64,000 nt of DNA from positions 186,001 to 250,000 of the forward strand of contig NC_079884.1 of NCBI RefSeq assembly GCF_029227915.1, written 5' to 3'. Source of the stretch: Hydractinia symbiolongicarpus (taxonomy: Eukaryota; Cnidaria; Hydrozoa; Anthoathecata; Hydractiniidae). The notes beneath the pieces are model-generated. The model had not been told where the DNA came from. It ran no database searches and saw nothing but the letters and a program-made list of their open reading frames with translations. How positions within the stretch are numbered: position 1 is the stretch's first letter; each line of letters begins with the position of its first letter. The translations under genes and the position numbers were made by a program. This document shows, one piece after another, positions 51,003-63,412 of this stretch.

Positions 51003-52703
51003 AAAGCCATTATTTTTGGTGATTATTTTTGTTGCTGAATAGAAATTTTGTACTTTATATGAATGAAAATTAACAGATTGCGGAGTGACGTCACGTTTTC
51101 ATTTTTGCGCAAGTCCATGCTTGCGCATTTGTACAAATAATTTATTTTATAAACAGCTGGCCGCAAAGAGACAAAAATCTTCCTTAAGCAATTATATCTT
51201 ATTTGTCATGATAGAACTGATGTCATGTTTAAAAAAATTCTTTTTTATTGTTTACATGCATCGTATGGACCTATACAGATACGGAAACCAGTGCTCAGGA
51301 GAAAATTTCAGTGGAAATTTAACACAGTATTAGCGGGTACGGAATTTTAGAAGCGGACGGGGAGAACTATTTTGTCTCTTCGATTTTCAACTTTTTACTA
51401 ACATTTTAGAAAATGCCGAACAAAAGTTACCCAGGACAAAAATTTGAGTGATTTTGAATGCCGAACTTTACAACTTTTGAAAACAGAACAGTAGATGTTA
51501 AATAAATGCATTGACTGCTACGTTAATAAAATGTAGACTAGAAAAGTTTCTTGTTGGTCCCCTATTTTTCACCAACTGGCTACTAAGGTCATATATGGGT
51601 CCTAAGAGTAACACACAGACCAGATTTGAAGGAAATATCGAATCAGCGAAATGACGTCATTTCTGATCCCAATAACTTCATTGTTTCTTTACTTCGAACA
51701 TAAATAATATGTCTACCAAGCGTATTAAGGTCGTATCGTCAGTAATGCTTTAGAAATTCAATTATACTGCAAAATTGGGAACATGAAAAAAAAACTGTGT
51801 TAATACGTGTAAAAAGATTCCTGAACAAAAATACTGACAGAACAAATGTAAATATATTCTCTTTTTCCTTGATACAATTTTCCTACGTTTTTGACTAGCC
51901 ATATATTAAACTTAAAATTTAGTTTATAGATTAAATAGCTGCCATATTGCCTTGTGAATTTCAATTCAAAATTGGCTTATCCGCGAAATCAATTCGCTGT
52001 GAAACTTTATTCTCCGGAACATTTCCAGGTAGGAGTTACTAAAACAAAACAAGTCTGTACGCAAAATATATAAAATCCATGTATTTTAGAAAACAAAGCC
52101 TACAATATTTCTATCGAGCGAAACAAATGATCATTTGATCCAACCCTAAACAGAAAATAGTGAAAAACAGTGTAAAATATTACACAGTGAAGAACAGAAG
52201 AATTGTGAACGAAACTTTAAAATTTAATTCGAGAAGAAATTTTTGAATTTGATACATTCAGAAATAGCCACTATTGTTAATTATTTTTACAAATCTTCTT
52301 GTTTGATAAAAAATTAAAGAAAAAATTGGTGATTAAAATAAGGCATTTTTTTCAAAGGTGACTGGGTTTCTGATGAGATAGACGGTTCAAAGATGACTAC
52401 GTTTCTGAGAGATAACAGAATATTCAAAAATAACTGCGATTTTTGGAGACAGCAGACGGTTTCTAACATTTTTTATTTTCCCACTAAAAATATTTTTATA
52501 CGTTTATGAAAGGAAAGGTAAATTGTTTCAAAAATTTAGTTTCAAATCAACAGCCGTGCGCTTGCTATGATTTTTGTACTCTATTTAAAGTGTACGAAAG
52601 AGACATACCTAAAACCACGATAGAATCTTTTCACTATAAAAAAAACACATCCTAAGAACGGAACTAGCGATTTAGCAGTCAATCTGAGCACACAAACAAA
52701 AAC
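51003..52703. other. intergenic, nothing recognised
   Basis: AT-rich, no coding pattern on either strand. Confidence 0.45.
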
Positions 52704-53851
52704 CAGTAGTTACCTCTCGGTAACTTGAACAACGGATAACTTAAATTTTCATTATATCGAACAATTTTCTTTGGTCTTACTTTCTTATAAAAAAAATCCG
52801 GTTAACTCGAATATACGTAAACTCAAACATTCGTTGACTTGACACATTTTTCGTCCTCCACCAAAAATCGCTGTAAGTCGAAGTATGACCTCATTTTAGA
52901 TTAAATTCGACTTAAGGTGGCAGTAACCCTTTCTTAGCTGTCCAAATAACTGAATTATTTACTCAGTGTTTTATTTATACCTTTTTTTTTTACTATTTCC
53001 TAAAAATATAGGCCTTAATACATAATAAAATTGATTTTAACTTAACACTGAAATCTCTATTTAGAAACGTATCATAAACAAGAAAAAAGCAGCTTCTTCG
53101 AGCTCCAACTTTTTACAATCTCGTTGTTTTTCATCAGCTTCTGGTTTTAAATGAACCTTGGGTTAACCCTGTTAAAACGGTGTGCGGATTTTTTTTGTTC
53201 ATTCTTATTTTTTTAACAATAGCCTTTTTGTTTCTTTCAAAAGATTCTTTGTTAGCATCCCCTGCTGCATCGAACGCTGTTAAAAGAAAAATTTTCCGAA
53301 TAAAAAGATTTCCGCACTCCGTATCATGGCTGCATGGTTCACCAAGCATGTCTGAAAATTTTAAAGTAAAACGAAAATGCTATCAAAAGTTAAAGCTCGT
53401 GCAGTATAGCATAATGAACATCGTCTTAAATTTCTACATAATGCGCCATCTTTGTTGTTATTAACGTTTCTCTTTAATAATTACGTCATTTCTTTCTATA
53501 CAATTTACACGTAGACTTAAACTATATGCGGCAGAACTAATTAAATAATTATTCATAAATTTTATTTTAAAGAGATATTGTTGAGGCTAAATATTTTTGG
53601 TGAAAGATAATAGTATTTTAGCCATAAAATCGTGACAAGTGTGTAACAGAAAAAATGACAGAAAAAATGAATATATAGTCCGAAAACAATCTTTCGTAAC
53701 TAATTACGTGAAAAAAAGATTCCGATTTTTAAAATGGTTATTGCCACCTTAACGGGTGTTCGAGTTAAAAAAAGCCGTTTAACTCGAACATTCGTTAAGT
53801 CGAACTATTTTCCTCAGTCCCTTGAAAGTTCGAGTTACCGGGAGTTAACTG
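52704..53851. mobile_element. Tigger/pogo-like DNA transposon relic
   Basis: Left end CAGTAGTTACCTCTCGGTAA, continuing CTTGAAC; right end on the other strand CAGTTAACTCCCGGTAACTC, continuing GAAC. These are close to the CAGT(A/T)(G/A)ACTCYCGxTAAYTCGAAC ends of pogo/Tigger elements. A TA follows the right end; the left border is mutated. Several internal TTCG(A/T)GTTA/TAACTCGAA motifs support it. The short frames inside are not recognisable as transposase. Confidence 0.65.
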
Positions 53852-54234
53852 TATTATTATATATAATCCTGCTTTCATTCAAATATTTAAACTATTTTTA
53901 AAAAATCTATAAGTAAAAAAAACAAAACATAAGCAAACCTTTTATCTGAAAGTAAAACATGATCGGATATCAACTTTCTCATCTCGTCGCTCAATTGAAC
54001 TTTTTTATCTGCCATATATTTCAACGTGCTCTAAATTCAGAAAACAGTGACATCAACTCCTTCTCAGGCTCCGGTGGAAGGTCTGGTAACTAGGAGGGTT
54101 ACTTACTAGTGCTTCTTGCTTGTCCTCTTGCAACAGATTTAAATCCAAAACATTTTTTAAAGCACCATAACTATGGAATGAACAAAAAAAAGTTATTATA
54201 TATATTATTATTGAATTATTGCTTATCTCATACA

Positions 54235-54361
54235 TCGTCTCTTTAATAATAGTCGTATTTTGTCTGTCTGTCCGCGAAAACCGCGTCCTGTTACAGAAAC
54301 ACGAAATGCTATATATAAAGGACGGGCGACCCCGTGGATTTTTCCACGGGTTAACGGCTAG
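54235..54361 (+). mobile_element. mini-Helitron (127 bp)
   Basis: Begins with TC directly after an A, and ends with CTAG directly before a T, as Helitrons insert between A and T. A perfect 8-bp hairpin CCCGTGGA-TTTT-TCCACGGG (54331-54350) lies 7 bases before the terminal CTAG. A second small hairpin GCGAAAACCGC is near the 5' end. Noncoding. A diverged relative is at 44523-44640. Confidence 0.7.
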
Positions 54362-54887
54362 TACTTAAAGATAATATGCAAATTATATAAGGGCAAAGCA
54401 AAAAAAACTAGCCATTTTTCGGGGACTGTTAACAACTTTTTTTACTACACAATGCGCCTTATTTACGACAACCGCAATTTCCTTTGAGAAAAAGTAAAAT
54501 GGCAGACAAAGGCGAGCAAAGAAAAGGGCAGACTGGCTAGTGGTCATTATAACCTTTTACTTACTCACAAGTAAATTATATTGTAACAACAGGTAAAGAA
54601 CTTAAAAAGGTGCTAAAAAGTTAAACCAGGTTGTTTACTGATTTAATTATCCTGAAGACGACGATAGCTATGTACATGGGCTCCAATTCCTCCAATCCGC
54701 GCGTCTCTCACATCTGTCCAAACACTTAAGAAGACTATTGAGAAGTGATAGCATTTTGCAAATTTGAAGTCGAGTGTTGTGCGAAGTATGACACGTGTGT
54801 TTACTAAGAAGAGATTCGTGAATACCCACTACATGAAACCATTGTAATTTCTTACACAGAAACGTAAGGACTCACGTCGAAGCCAAT
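54362..54887. other. astacin upstream region
   Basis: Should contain the astacin promoter and 5' UTR. No clear element. Confidence 0.4.
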
Positions 54888-56997
54888 ATGAGATGTTACA
54901 TATCTTTAACTGTCCTTCTTGTTTGTGTGTATTGCAAGCCGTTTGATAAATTTGAATCCATCTTTCCGAAAATTAAAGGTTAGTAAAGTGATTGCTTTGA
55001 TTAAAATATGATCGTGGTCACACATTTTTTATATAAACCTGTTCTTTGCAAGGAACTCATGATGGGTACCTATTCCAGGGAGATATGATCATGTCGAGAG
55101 CGGAAATCGAGATAGCAATGAAAGGTGGTGATGTAGATTCGATCAGTGAAAATGCGTATGGCTTGATGAATTCAAAGTATCGAAAGTGGCCGAACGCTGT
55201 TGTGCCTTACAACATCACGGAGATAAGTGAGTGACTTGCTTTGTTTTCTGTACAACACAGTACAGGCATCCGATAAGTTACGAGTTGTAGCAGAGGCAAA
55301 CAAAATATGTCTTTGATGTAGCTACTGGAACAAGTAAAAACAAGATTGAAAAATTCTCTCTTATGACCATAAAATTATTTGTACTTTGTGAAGACACATA
55401 AAACAGTTTTATCCTTTTTACCCTTTTTTCAAAAAATTTTAGTATAACATGATCAAACGTATTTCGTTTTAGAAAATAAAGCATTAAATAAACTTGGATT
55501 AAAGGGTCCAACAGAAAAGGCTGTACTGAAAGCCATGGCAGCATGGGAAAGCAAAACCTGTGTCCGATTTGTTGAACGAACCAATGAGAAGGATTATCTA
55601 AATTTCGTGGATGATGGATATGGAAAGTCAGTTGTTTTCTACAACCTTTTTTACAAATCAATACCAGTCAGTTTCACGCTTATTATTTTTTTCAAATTTT
55701 GAACTGTGCAAGCTTATACACTTGCCAGTCCTATTAACGCCATTACACAAAAACTAACACCTATAACTGCCGGTATAATAAGGCATTAGCTTTAAGCTAT
55801 GAAAAGTTTTAGCATGGACATCAGAATTAAGATCTTTTCACCATTACCTTTGTGTCTTGAGAAAACAACGTATTTAAACAAGATGAAAAGGCCAACGATT
55901 GAATAGGGAAAGGGTCAAACTTATATATGGATACAGTACATAAAATGGTAAGTGTGACCAAGACAACGTTGTTGTATTTAAATGGAATATATTAACATAG
56001 AAGGTAAGCATCAGGACAGGTAAAAAAGTAAAAAAAAAGCATTCAAAGCATTTTTGTTAGAAAGTTTTACCTCAATAACCTAAAACGTTATTTGGAACGA
56101 TACTACCACTGTTACCAGCTGGACAGCAAGTGAAGCAAAATAAGAAAAAGAGGAAAAAGTAATGTGGAAGGGTCAGAAAGTTCTACATTTCTCTTGCTTA
56201 TTCATTACCACCCCTTGAAAGATAAAATTGTCTTTCGTTACTAGGTGTTTCTCTTACGCTGGTCGCAGTGGAGGAAAGCAAAAACTATCCTTAGGTTTTG
56301 AATGCTTCTACAAAGGAATAGCTATTCATGAAATTGGTCACGCGCTTGGATTACATCATGAACAATCGAGACCAGATAGAGATCAATATGTCGAAATCTT
56401 ATGGGACAACATAAAAACAAGTAAGAATTTCTGTTCCTAACGGTTGTTACCACTTGATTGAATTTTTTGTTAAAGCGCCAAAAGTTTACAAGTTTTTTTG
56501 TCACAGCATTGGCGATTTTGTCAGCTTTTTGTATTTACACTTTTCATTTCAAATTAGTTTTATAATTTTGCGCTTTGTTTTCCGAAAAATGGTAAGAGGA
56601 AAAGAAAAAGAAAAGAAAAAAACAACAAATATAATAGTGACGTTTTCGATGTCTCCATATCTTTACCATTTGATCAAATTTGAGCAAAATAATTTCTGTT
56701 AACAATCCCAGGGATTATATTTTATATTGAATATTAATAAAATGCAAGGATTTTATTGTATTCATTTTAGAATACAAACCGCAGTTCAAAAAGTATTCTC
56801 ACAAACAGATCGACAGTCTTGGCAGCCCATACGATTATGACTCCATAATGCACTACCGTTCTGTTGCGTTTGGAAAGCTGCCGTTTCAGAAGACGATCAA
56901 AGCGAAAGTGGATGGAGCAAAGTTTGGTCAACGCGACCACATCAGTGTACAAGATGCGTGGCAAATAAATAAATTCTATGGGTGTAAAGTGAAATAA
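54888..56997 (+). CDS. astacin-family zinc metalloprotease
   Basis: A secreted endopeptidase. Five exons (54888-54978, 55053-55226, 55473-55626, 56245-56420, 56771-56997) join in frame to 273 residues. A signal peptide (MRCYISLTVLLVCVYC) is followed by a short propeptide with FQGD at 38-41, the aspartate-switch motif FxGD that blocks the zinc. The mature enzyme should begin near residue 70, before KWPNAVVPY. The zinc site HEIGHALGLHHEQSR (168-182) supplies three histidines (168, 172, 178) and the catalytic Glu169; the usual Phe after the glycine is Leu. The Met-turn SIMHY (223-227) supplies the tyrosine ligand. The protein ends FYGCKVK with no EGF, CUB, MAM or ShK module, so it is a minimal astacin like crayfish astacin. 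It converges with PTCD3 on the other strand. Confidence 0.93.
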
Positions 56998-57679
56998 CTT
57001 TTTATTTAGGAATAATATCAGTATGGTCTGATACAATTACTCTTTTTTTCGATGTAGGTGCACGTAAATCAATTTTCAATTGAACTACCGGAGAAAGACA
57101 TAGAACGAGAACTCTTTTGTATCCTTCAACAATTAAACTTTCCCGATATTTATAACCTCGCATTAACTTGAAGAAAGCAAAAAAATTACATCGAAATAAA
57201 AATAAAAGATTTGTTACAAAAAAAATTTCAATAGTGTCGGACGAAGCCTAAAAACACTTAGAGTTTTATTGCTTACTCCAGTATGTCTTCCTTCATTTTC
57301 TTATACCAGTATCCAGTTAGTTAGTACGTCGTGTTTTAGATTAACGAAGGAATATAAAATGACTCGAAAAAGCTCCTTTTTTCCCTTTTCGTATGCTTCG
57401 TTACCGAAAACGTAGGGTCTATATCTCTACTCGTGTATATCCATAATGGCTCACAATTGGAAAACGGTCTATTTTGCTAGTTGAAACACTTTCTTTCAAT
57501 ACTAAGATGCCGTATTGCAAATGTGGCATGCAAAACCTAAAAATCCTTACGTTCCACTAAATTTAATATTTCTTTTTAACTTTTTGAGATGTAATGCTTT
57601 CTTATGATACAAAAAACGTGTACTTATCACAGGATAAGTAGATAATACAAAAAAGGTTCAGCTGCAACATTATTTCATC

Positions 57680-60600
57680 TTACCTGATGTCAATTTCACT
57701 TTCTTTATACTGCTCCATCAATTCTCTAAAAACAATAACATTGTTCCAACTTTCGTATTTAGAAAGGTTCTCCTGGGCGTTTTAACAAATAGAAAATTCT
57801 TCGTCATTCAAGGTGATGGTATTGAATAAAAAGAAAGCAAATCCTACCTGGCGTCATCATAGTTTTTGTTGAGACAAAGTACTTTGATTGTTGTTGATAA
57901 AATGTTTGATGTCATCCTATGGAATTATTTACACACCAATAACAGACAGATAGACATAAGACATTTTACTTTTAATACTTTTAAGGGAAATTCAGGATAA
58001 ATTTATCGATTTGTATGTGAAATGTCTTAAGTGAAATAAGGAAAATCTTAAAATTCCAACTTCGTAAATTGATCATCAAGTTTGACGACGATGCTAACCA
58101 TGTGACAACCGTTATGTTGTTTCACGATTTTTTCGATCAACGTCGATCGATTTGAGCATTTCGTTTCTGTGGAACTTAAAGGCATAATTTCCATTTTGAT
58201 CAATCAATTTTCCAACAAAATTTCATTGATTTGAATGGAATTTTCATAAGAGAATTATAAAACGGCTCCAATTCCAAAAAAAGTCTTAATAATTAATTAT
58301 GATTTTTGGAAAGGCTCTAGTTGTCAATAAAGTTATTTTGCCCTACAAGAAAAATCGACATTGGCAAAATCAATTCGTGTTTTCGCTGTCTCTATAAACA
58401 TTGACCAACAATCACCAAATTTTGGTTCAGTGACGAATATCTTTAACTTTAATTTTAGCATGATTTTACATGTTAATTTGGGACATATTAGTGAAGTTGT
58501 GACATAATAAATAATGAATAAGATGCGTGTGACATCGTTTAAAACTTACGGTACACGAAAAACTTTCATCCATTTTCTTGAGTCTTTCACAACACGTAGG
58601 GCCTCTTCAGCTTTCTATTAAAAAAATGTAACCGTTAAAACAAACAAACAAACAAACAACTCAAAAAATAAACAAACAAACAAACAATTAAACATACAAA
58701 ATTTCACAACCGTTGTCAGTTTCGTAAGCAAAATTACACCAACCTCTTCTGGTACGTAAGTGTCCAACGCTGCATATAAGGCATTTGTTACTCTTTCCGT
58801 AAGTGGTACTCGCATTGAAACCATGTCTAAATAAACAAAATAGAAAAAACGTTACTTGCCAGTTCTTGAAGCGTTGTTTTTACTTTTACCAGCAGTGACA
58901 TAGATTAGTAAAACAAGTGTAATAACAAAATCTCGATGAAGGTACATATTTGATAATTTAAAAATAAACACACAACAATACCTGTGTATAGTTTTGGAAC
59001 ATATTCTGCGTTCTTATGGTTACGTAGCGCTAAAAGTAATTGCTGGAAAACCCAATCTCTTGGGATAAAATACTAAAAAAAAGGAAAACAAAGCTAGTTT
59101 ATTCTTTCTACCGGAGAAATAAAAATATTCTCCTAAAATGATTTCTTTCTTTGCTTTTTCGACTTACTATCACCATATATAAAAACACCGAAAAAAAAAT
59201 AAAAAAGTCGTGGATACCTTCGGAATTATTTTCTCGTATTCTTCAATTATAGTGTCAAGATCGGGAGCAGTTCGTGCTATCGCACAAATGTAATTGCCAC
59301 TAAAACAAAAAAATGTTAAACATTTTTAATATGAACTGAAAAATGAAAGAAAATACAGAGTAACATATATCACTTACAAGAAGCTACTGTTTTTAGAACC
59401 TAACAAATATTGTAATCCATTATTTACAACAATGTCTAGCAAATCTCTCGCTATGCTTCCACTCCTCTTGTACCTCGCCTGTAACAGGGAAACATCACTT
59501 GGTTAGTAAACTGGTCAGAACCTTGGTAAATTATGATTACAAGAGCAGAAAAACTTTTCCTACCAAATCCATAGCAATGTTGAAGAATAATACTAGAATA
59601 AAGAAATAATTGCATTTTTACTTCTGTCTTATATTAGTATAAATGCATTAATTGGGCGCCTAGTTTGGATAAGCGCCTGTATAATTTATTGACATATGGA
59701 AACTTTTACAATAATTTTTTATTTTCATTTTTAAATCAAAATTGCATTGTAGAATGTGGAAAGGGAAAAAAGTTGGACATTAATGACCTTCGTTTTGCGT
59801 TCTTTAATTTTATCCTTGATTTATTATTAATGATTCTCAGTATTTCAATTCTTAAAATTTCCAACAAGCTCCCAGTGACCAAATAATCACCAGCTCGATA
59901 TAAACGCCCAATGTACTAGTTCAAAAATTAAATAAGCGCCGAAGACGCTTAATCAGTTATTTTCAGTATTAGAAAAATTATCTTTGCGAAATTTAAACCC
60001 TGGAGGAAATAAAAATAATACATAATAAATACTCTGACTAATCTCCTATACTTTGACGAATAGAAAGATGTATGTTTGTGACGCAGCCTTTTGCGTGAGC
60101 CTTGGTGAAACGTCATCTTGATGGTAGTAGTAATTTAGGATCAGGTGACTTACTATCTGCAGGATGTTGCATGGCAAATTCAGCACATCCCTTTTTGACA
60201 TCCCTTACAGTTTCCACAAGAACTTTAATATCTTGACGAGCTAAAACAAAATATGATTTTATAGTGGTGAGGAAGAAAAATTAAAGGTTTATCTCGTGTT
60301 TCTATTTTGGTAGTGGAATCTTTTAACCAAAAATCACTTTCATTTTGCAGTTTACGATGTTTCAACACCATCCACACCCTAACAAGGATACAACACTGAT
60401 TAAATCTGTGAAAAATTATAAAATATCTGCTCAAAATTTTACCTACAGTGATCGAAAAAAATGAAACTCTGCTTTAACTTAAATTAGATGATTAATCATA
60501 ACTACACCTTATAAATCAAACAGGTGAAAATTAAGGTTCTTTTAAAAATAAAAAAGTTTTTACAAGATTTATAAAAGTTTGCAGCGATTTCTTACCAGCA

Positions 60601-63412
60601 ATTTTAGAGTTTTTTAAAAAGAGTTTAGACACATGTCCCTTTTAAAAGAACTATTCACCACAGTGTGTAAAAACACACTTGTTGCAAAAGAGAATGAGAC
60701 ACTAGAGCTTGAGGGACATATAACCGACTGCATAAATAAAAGTCACTATATTATAAAAATAGCGTAAATTTTAAATCATACGTCGTTTTCTTTCAGCAGC
60801 TAGTACATAATAATAACTGCCAAGTGAGGGAGCTGAAAAATAAACAAAACAAAAAACTAATTATCAATTTCTTTAAATAATACCAGTCCGATGATTCCAG
60901 ATGATAACTACAGCCAGGTAGAAAAACAAGGTTTTTCAAACATGCCTATTTTCAATTTTTTCATTTCTCGCAGTAGACGCTGACAAAGCTCATGAGCATT
61001 TTCATTCATTTGGAATGCCACATCAAGTAATGCGTTGTATGTCACTAAAAAAAGAAGGATAAATATAAAATAAAATATAAAAACATAATAAAAACTATAA
61101 AATATAAATAAAAATTTTTTTTTGATAGAGCAAGGATAAAGCAAGTTCAAAATAATTTTTAACGAACTAGTCACTATGCTGCAGAATAAAAATCCAGAAA
61201 TTCTCCAACTGTTACTCCCTAGACGGGTAGACGAACAGAAACACAGCAAGAATAAGAATAATAAAGATTATAAAAATTATAACTCATAGGATGGCAACCT
61301 ACCTACATTGGGTGTAACTTTGCTTCTCTTCATGCTAGCAACAATTTCCTGTACGTAATGAAATAAGTCAACTTTTGATGCATACTGATCAAACAGACTG
61401 AGGAATTTTAAGACATGCCTGTCGAAAACATAGAACTTCCAGAGATGTGTAACAGGGTTCCCACTCTTTTTTCAAAAAAAAATTTGAGAAGATTTGAGGA
61501 GATTTTTGTGATATTTGAGGCGCTTTTGTTAACATAATTGAGGAGATTTGAGGAGAAAAATTTGCATTTGTTAAAGTGAGGGAACACACAGACTGGCATC
61601 TCAATATTTTCTTACAAAAGATAAGTAATGTTTGCAGGCCATAGCAACCACAAATTGAGATGTCTAAATTGTTTTGAGGAAATTTGAGAAGAAAAACCAA
61701 ATTAAAAAAAAAATTGAGGACATTTAAGAATTAGGGGGACCTTTTGAATTTGAGGAGTAATAAGGAAGCGTGAAAGTGATAGCCAGTAGTTTAATTAATT
61801 AATAAGGAAATCTTACCTCAACCAAATCCCATCGATTTTTATCTCCTTCTCTAACGCTACACACTTGTGAAAGTAGGCTGTTATAGAAAAATAAGCTACC
61901 TAGATAAAAACCAAGATAATTTCTAAGATAATTTCTAAGATAATTTCTAAAACAAAGTCTAACAATCTCACCTAAAAAACAAAGAGGTATAATTTTCTTT
62001 TCTTTTGTTAGACAGAGAAAAAATATAAAGATGTGTCTAAATGATTAAATCAGCAAGGGTTTGTTTTGTGTGGATACTTGGTTGTAAAAGCATAAAACTA
62101 TCAGGAACCTTTGAGATGTTCTGTATTAAATGTATTTAAATATCTAAAAACGCTTAAGATTTTTATCATATATAAACATATTTTAACTCAAAAGAGAAAA
62201 AAAATATTTTAATTTGTTATTTTGTCTTCATCTAGAAAGGTTCTTAAGTTAAACTTTAAAATTATAAATAAAAATACACAAATAAAAGATTACCCTTCAT
62301 GTTGTTGTTATCAAACTCTTGAAACAAATGAAATGCTCTGAGTTGCTCATCATGCTAGAAAAAGAAAATATGATGACCTTGAATGGAAGACGCTTAAGTT
62401 TAATAGGACCGTTTAAATGTAAGATAAGAAAACTGAATGCGTAAACAGGAAAGATGTACGCTTTTTTCTTTTTTTTTTTAAGGTTTTTTAAAAGTTAGAA
62501 ATTTTCAATTTTTGCTAATTTTTTTCTATTAAAATTAAAAGAATGATAAATGAGCTATTATTTAAACTAAAGATTTGAGCATATTTTTTTGTTTCTAATT
62601 ACAACCAGTCCAATGTTTTCCCATCTATGCAAAGAAAATTTTTAAATTCTGTTGAATCTTCTCTTCGAAAACCATTTAATAGTGCTTCAAGGGCACCATT
62701 TTTTGTCGCTTTAAAAGCCTTGACTTAACCTATGCAGCTCTGTTTTTCCGTTTTCTGGTCCGCTTTTTTCCCCTACGATTATCCCTGCTGCTGCAATAGC
62801 AATAACCGCAGTGAAAGATATACGTGTTCTTTCTTTGATATTCATTGTGAAAAGAGATTTTTCAAACTTTTTACCTAAAAAGTAACTTTTTAGCTAAAGT
62901 TTTTTCTTACAACTTACCGTGTCTTTTAGCCTTTAGAGTGGACTAATTTTTGTGACTGGCCGAAATGGGATTTTTGTGGCCTATATTAAATTCGCAAATG
63001 AAACATTTTTCTAAATTTGGCATGGATTTTATTTAGCCAGTAAGGAAAAAAGGCTTTATTTGATAATTGAATAATCTAGCATGCTGTGTCTATCATGTTC
63101 ATCATCGATTATTTTATTGACAGCATTATCCTGAAAATGCAAGTGATTAAAGTTGTATTTAATTTTAAAGAATTGATGAATACAATTTGGCGCTAATTTA
63201 ATATGGCGAATGGCGTATTATGTTAGTGTTGATTTAATTTGTCGTATTTGTGCAAAGTATGTTAATTTTAAAAAGACAAAAGGCAAACACCACTGATATG
63301 TTTTCACAGAAATAAACATACCTTGATTAAGCCGAGAATAAAAACTTCATATGTTCTACTATTTGACTGGTCTTTTAATTCTGCAAAGAGTTTTTCAGCA
63401 TAACCATCAATT
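57680..63412 (-). CDS. PTCD3: PTCD3 / mS39, pentatricopeptide protein, 5' partial
   Basis: PTCD3 is a mitochondrial small-subunit ribosomal protein with PPR repeats. Exons (minus): 63322-63412, 62294-62354, 61817-61899, 61303-61348, 60946-61044, 60782-60832, 60154-60240, 59564-59592, 59378-59478, 59218-59299, 58982-59072, 58744-58826, 58550-58614, 57848-57916, 57680-57725. They join in frame to 360 residues. Recognisable stretches are KVTPNVVTYNALLDVAF, APSLGSYYYVL, DLDTIIEEYEKIIPKYF and TSNILSTTIKVLCLNKNYDD, matching in order human PTCD3 (VKPNLQTFNTIL; EPSLATYHHII; VTLKWYEDLIPSVYF; ATSLNCIAILFLRAG). The first 15 or so exons' worth of N-terminus (presequence) lies beyond the right edge. The frame ends at TAA (57680-57682), but AG|GTAAG there could also be a donor. 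One intron appears GC-AG. Confidence 0.85.
58637..58690. repeat. (AAAC)n microsatellite
   Basis: Repeated AAACAAAC units with an ACTCAAAAAAT interruption, in a PTCD3 intron. Confidence 0.8.
61453..61780. mobile_element. possible hAT-like MITE fragment
   Basis: Starts CAGGGTTCCCACTC, a common hAT-type end, followed by repeated TTGAGGAGA motifs as in short hAT derivatives. The matching right end was not found, so it is truncated or decayed. It lies in a PTCD3 intron. Confidence 0.35.

Noticed and set aside
53134-53349. Minus-strand frame inside the Tigger-like element as a transposase piece
   Set aside because: The translation does not resemble DDE transposase or its DNA-binding domain.
49773-54887. 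LG-domain exons that would make the laminin an alpha chain
   Set aside because: None seen; the stretch is filled with intergenic sequence and transposon relics, and the last exon ends in a stop after a gamma-like C-terminus.
63060-63125. Minus-strand stretch DNAVNKIIDDEHDRHSML after a good acceptor, as a PTCD3 exon
   Set aside because: It has no donor, and the exons at 63322-63412 and 62294-62354 already join in frame and align with consecutive parts of PTCD3.
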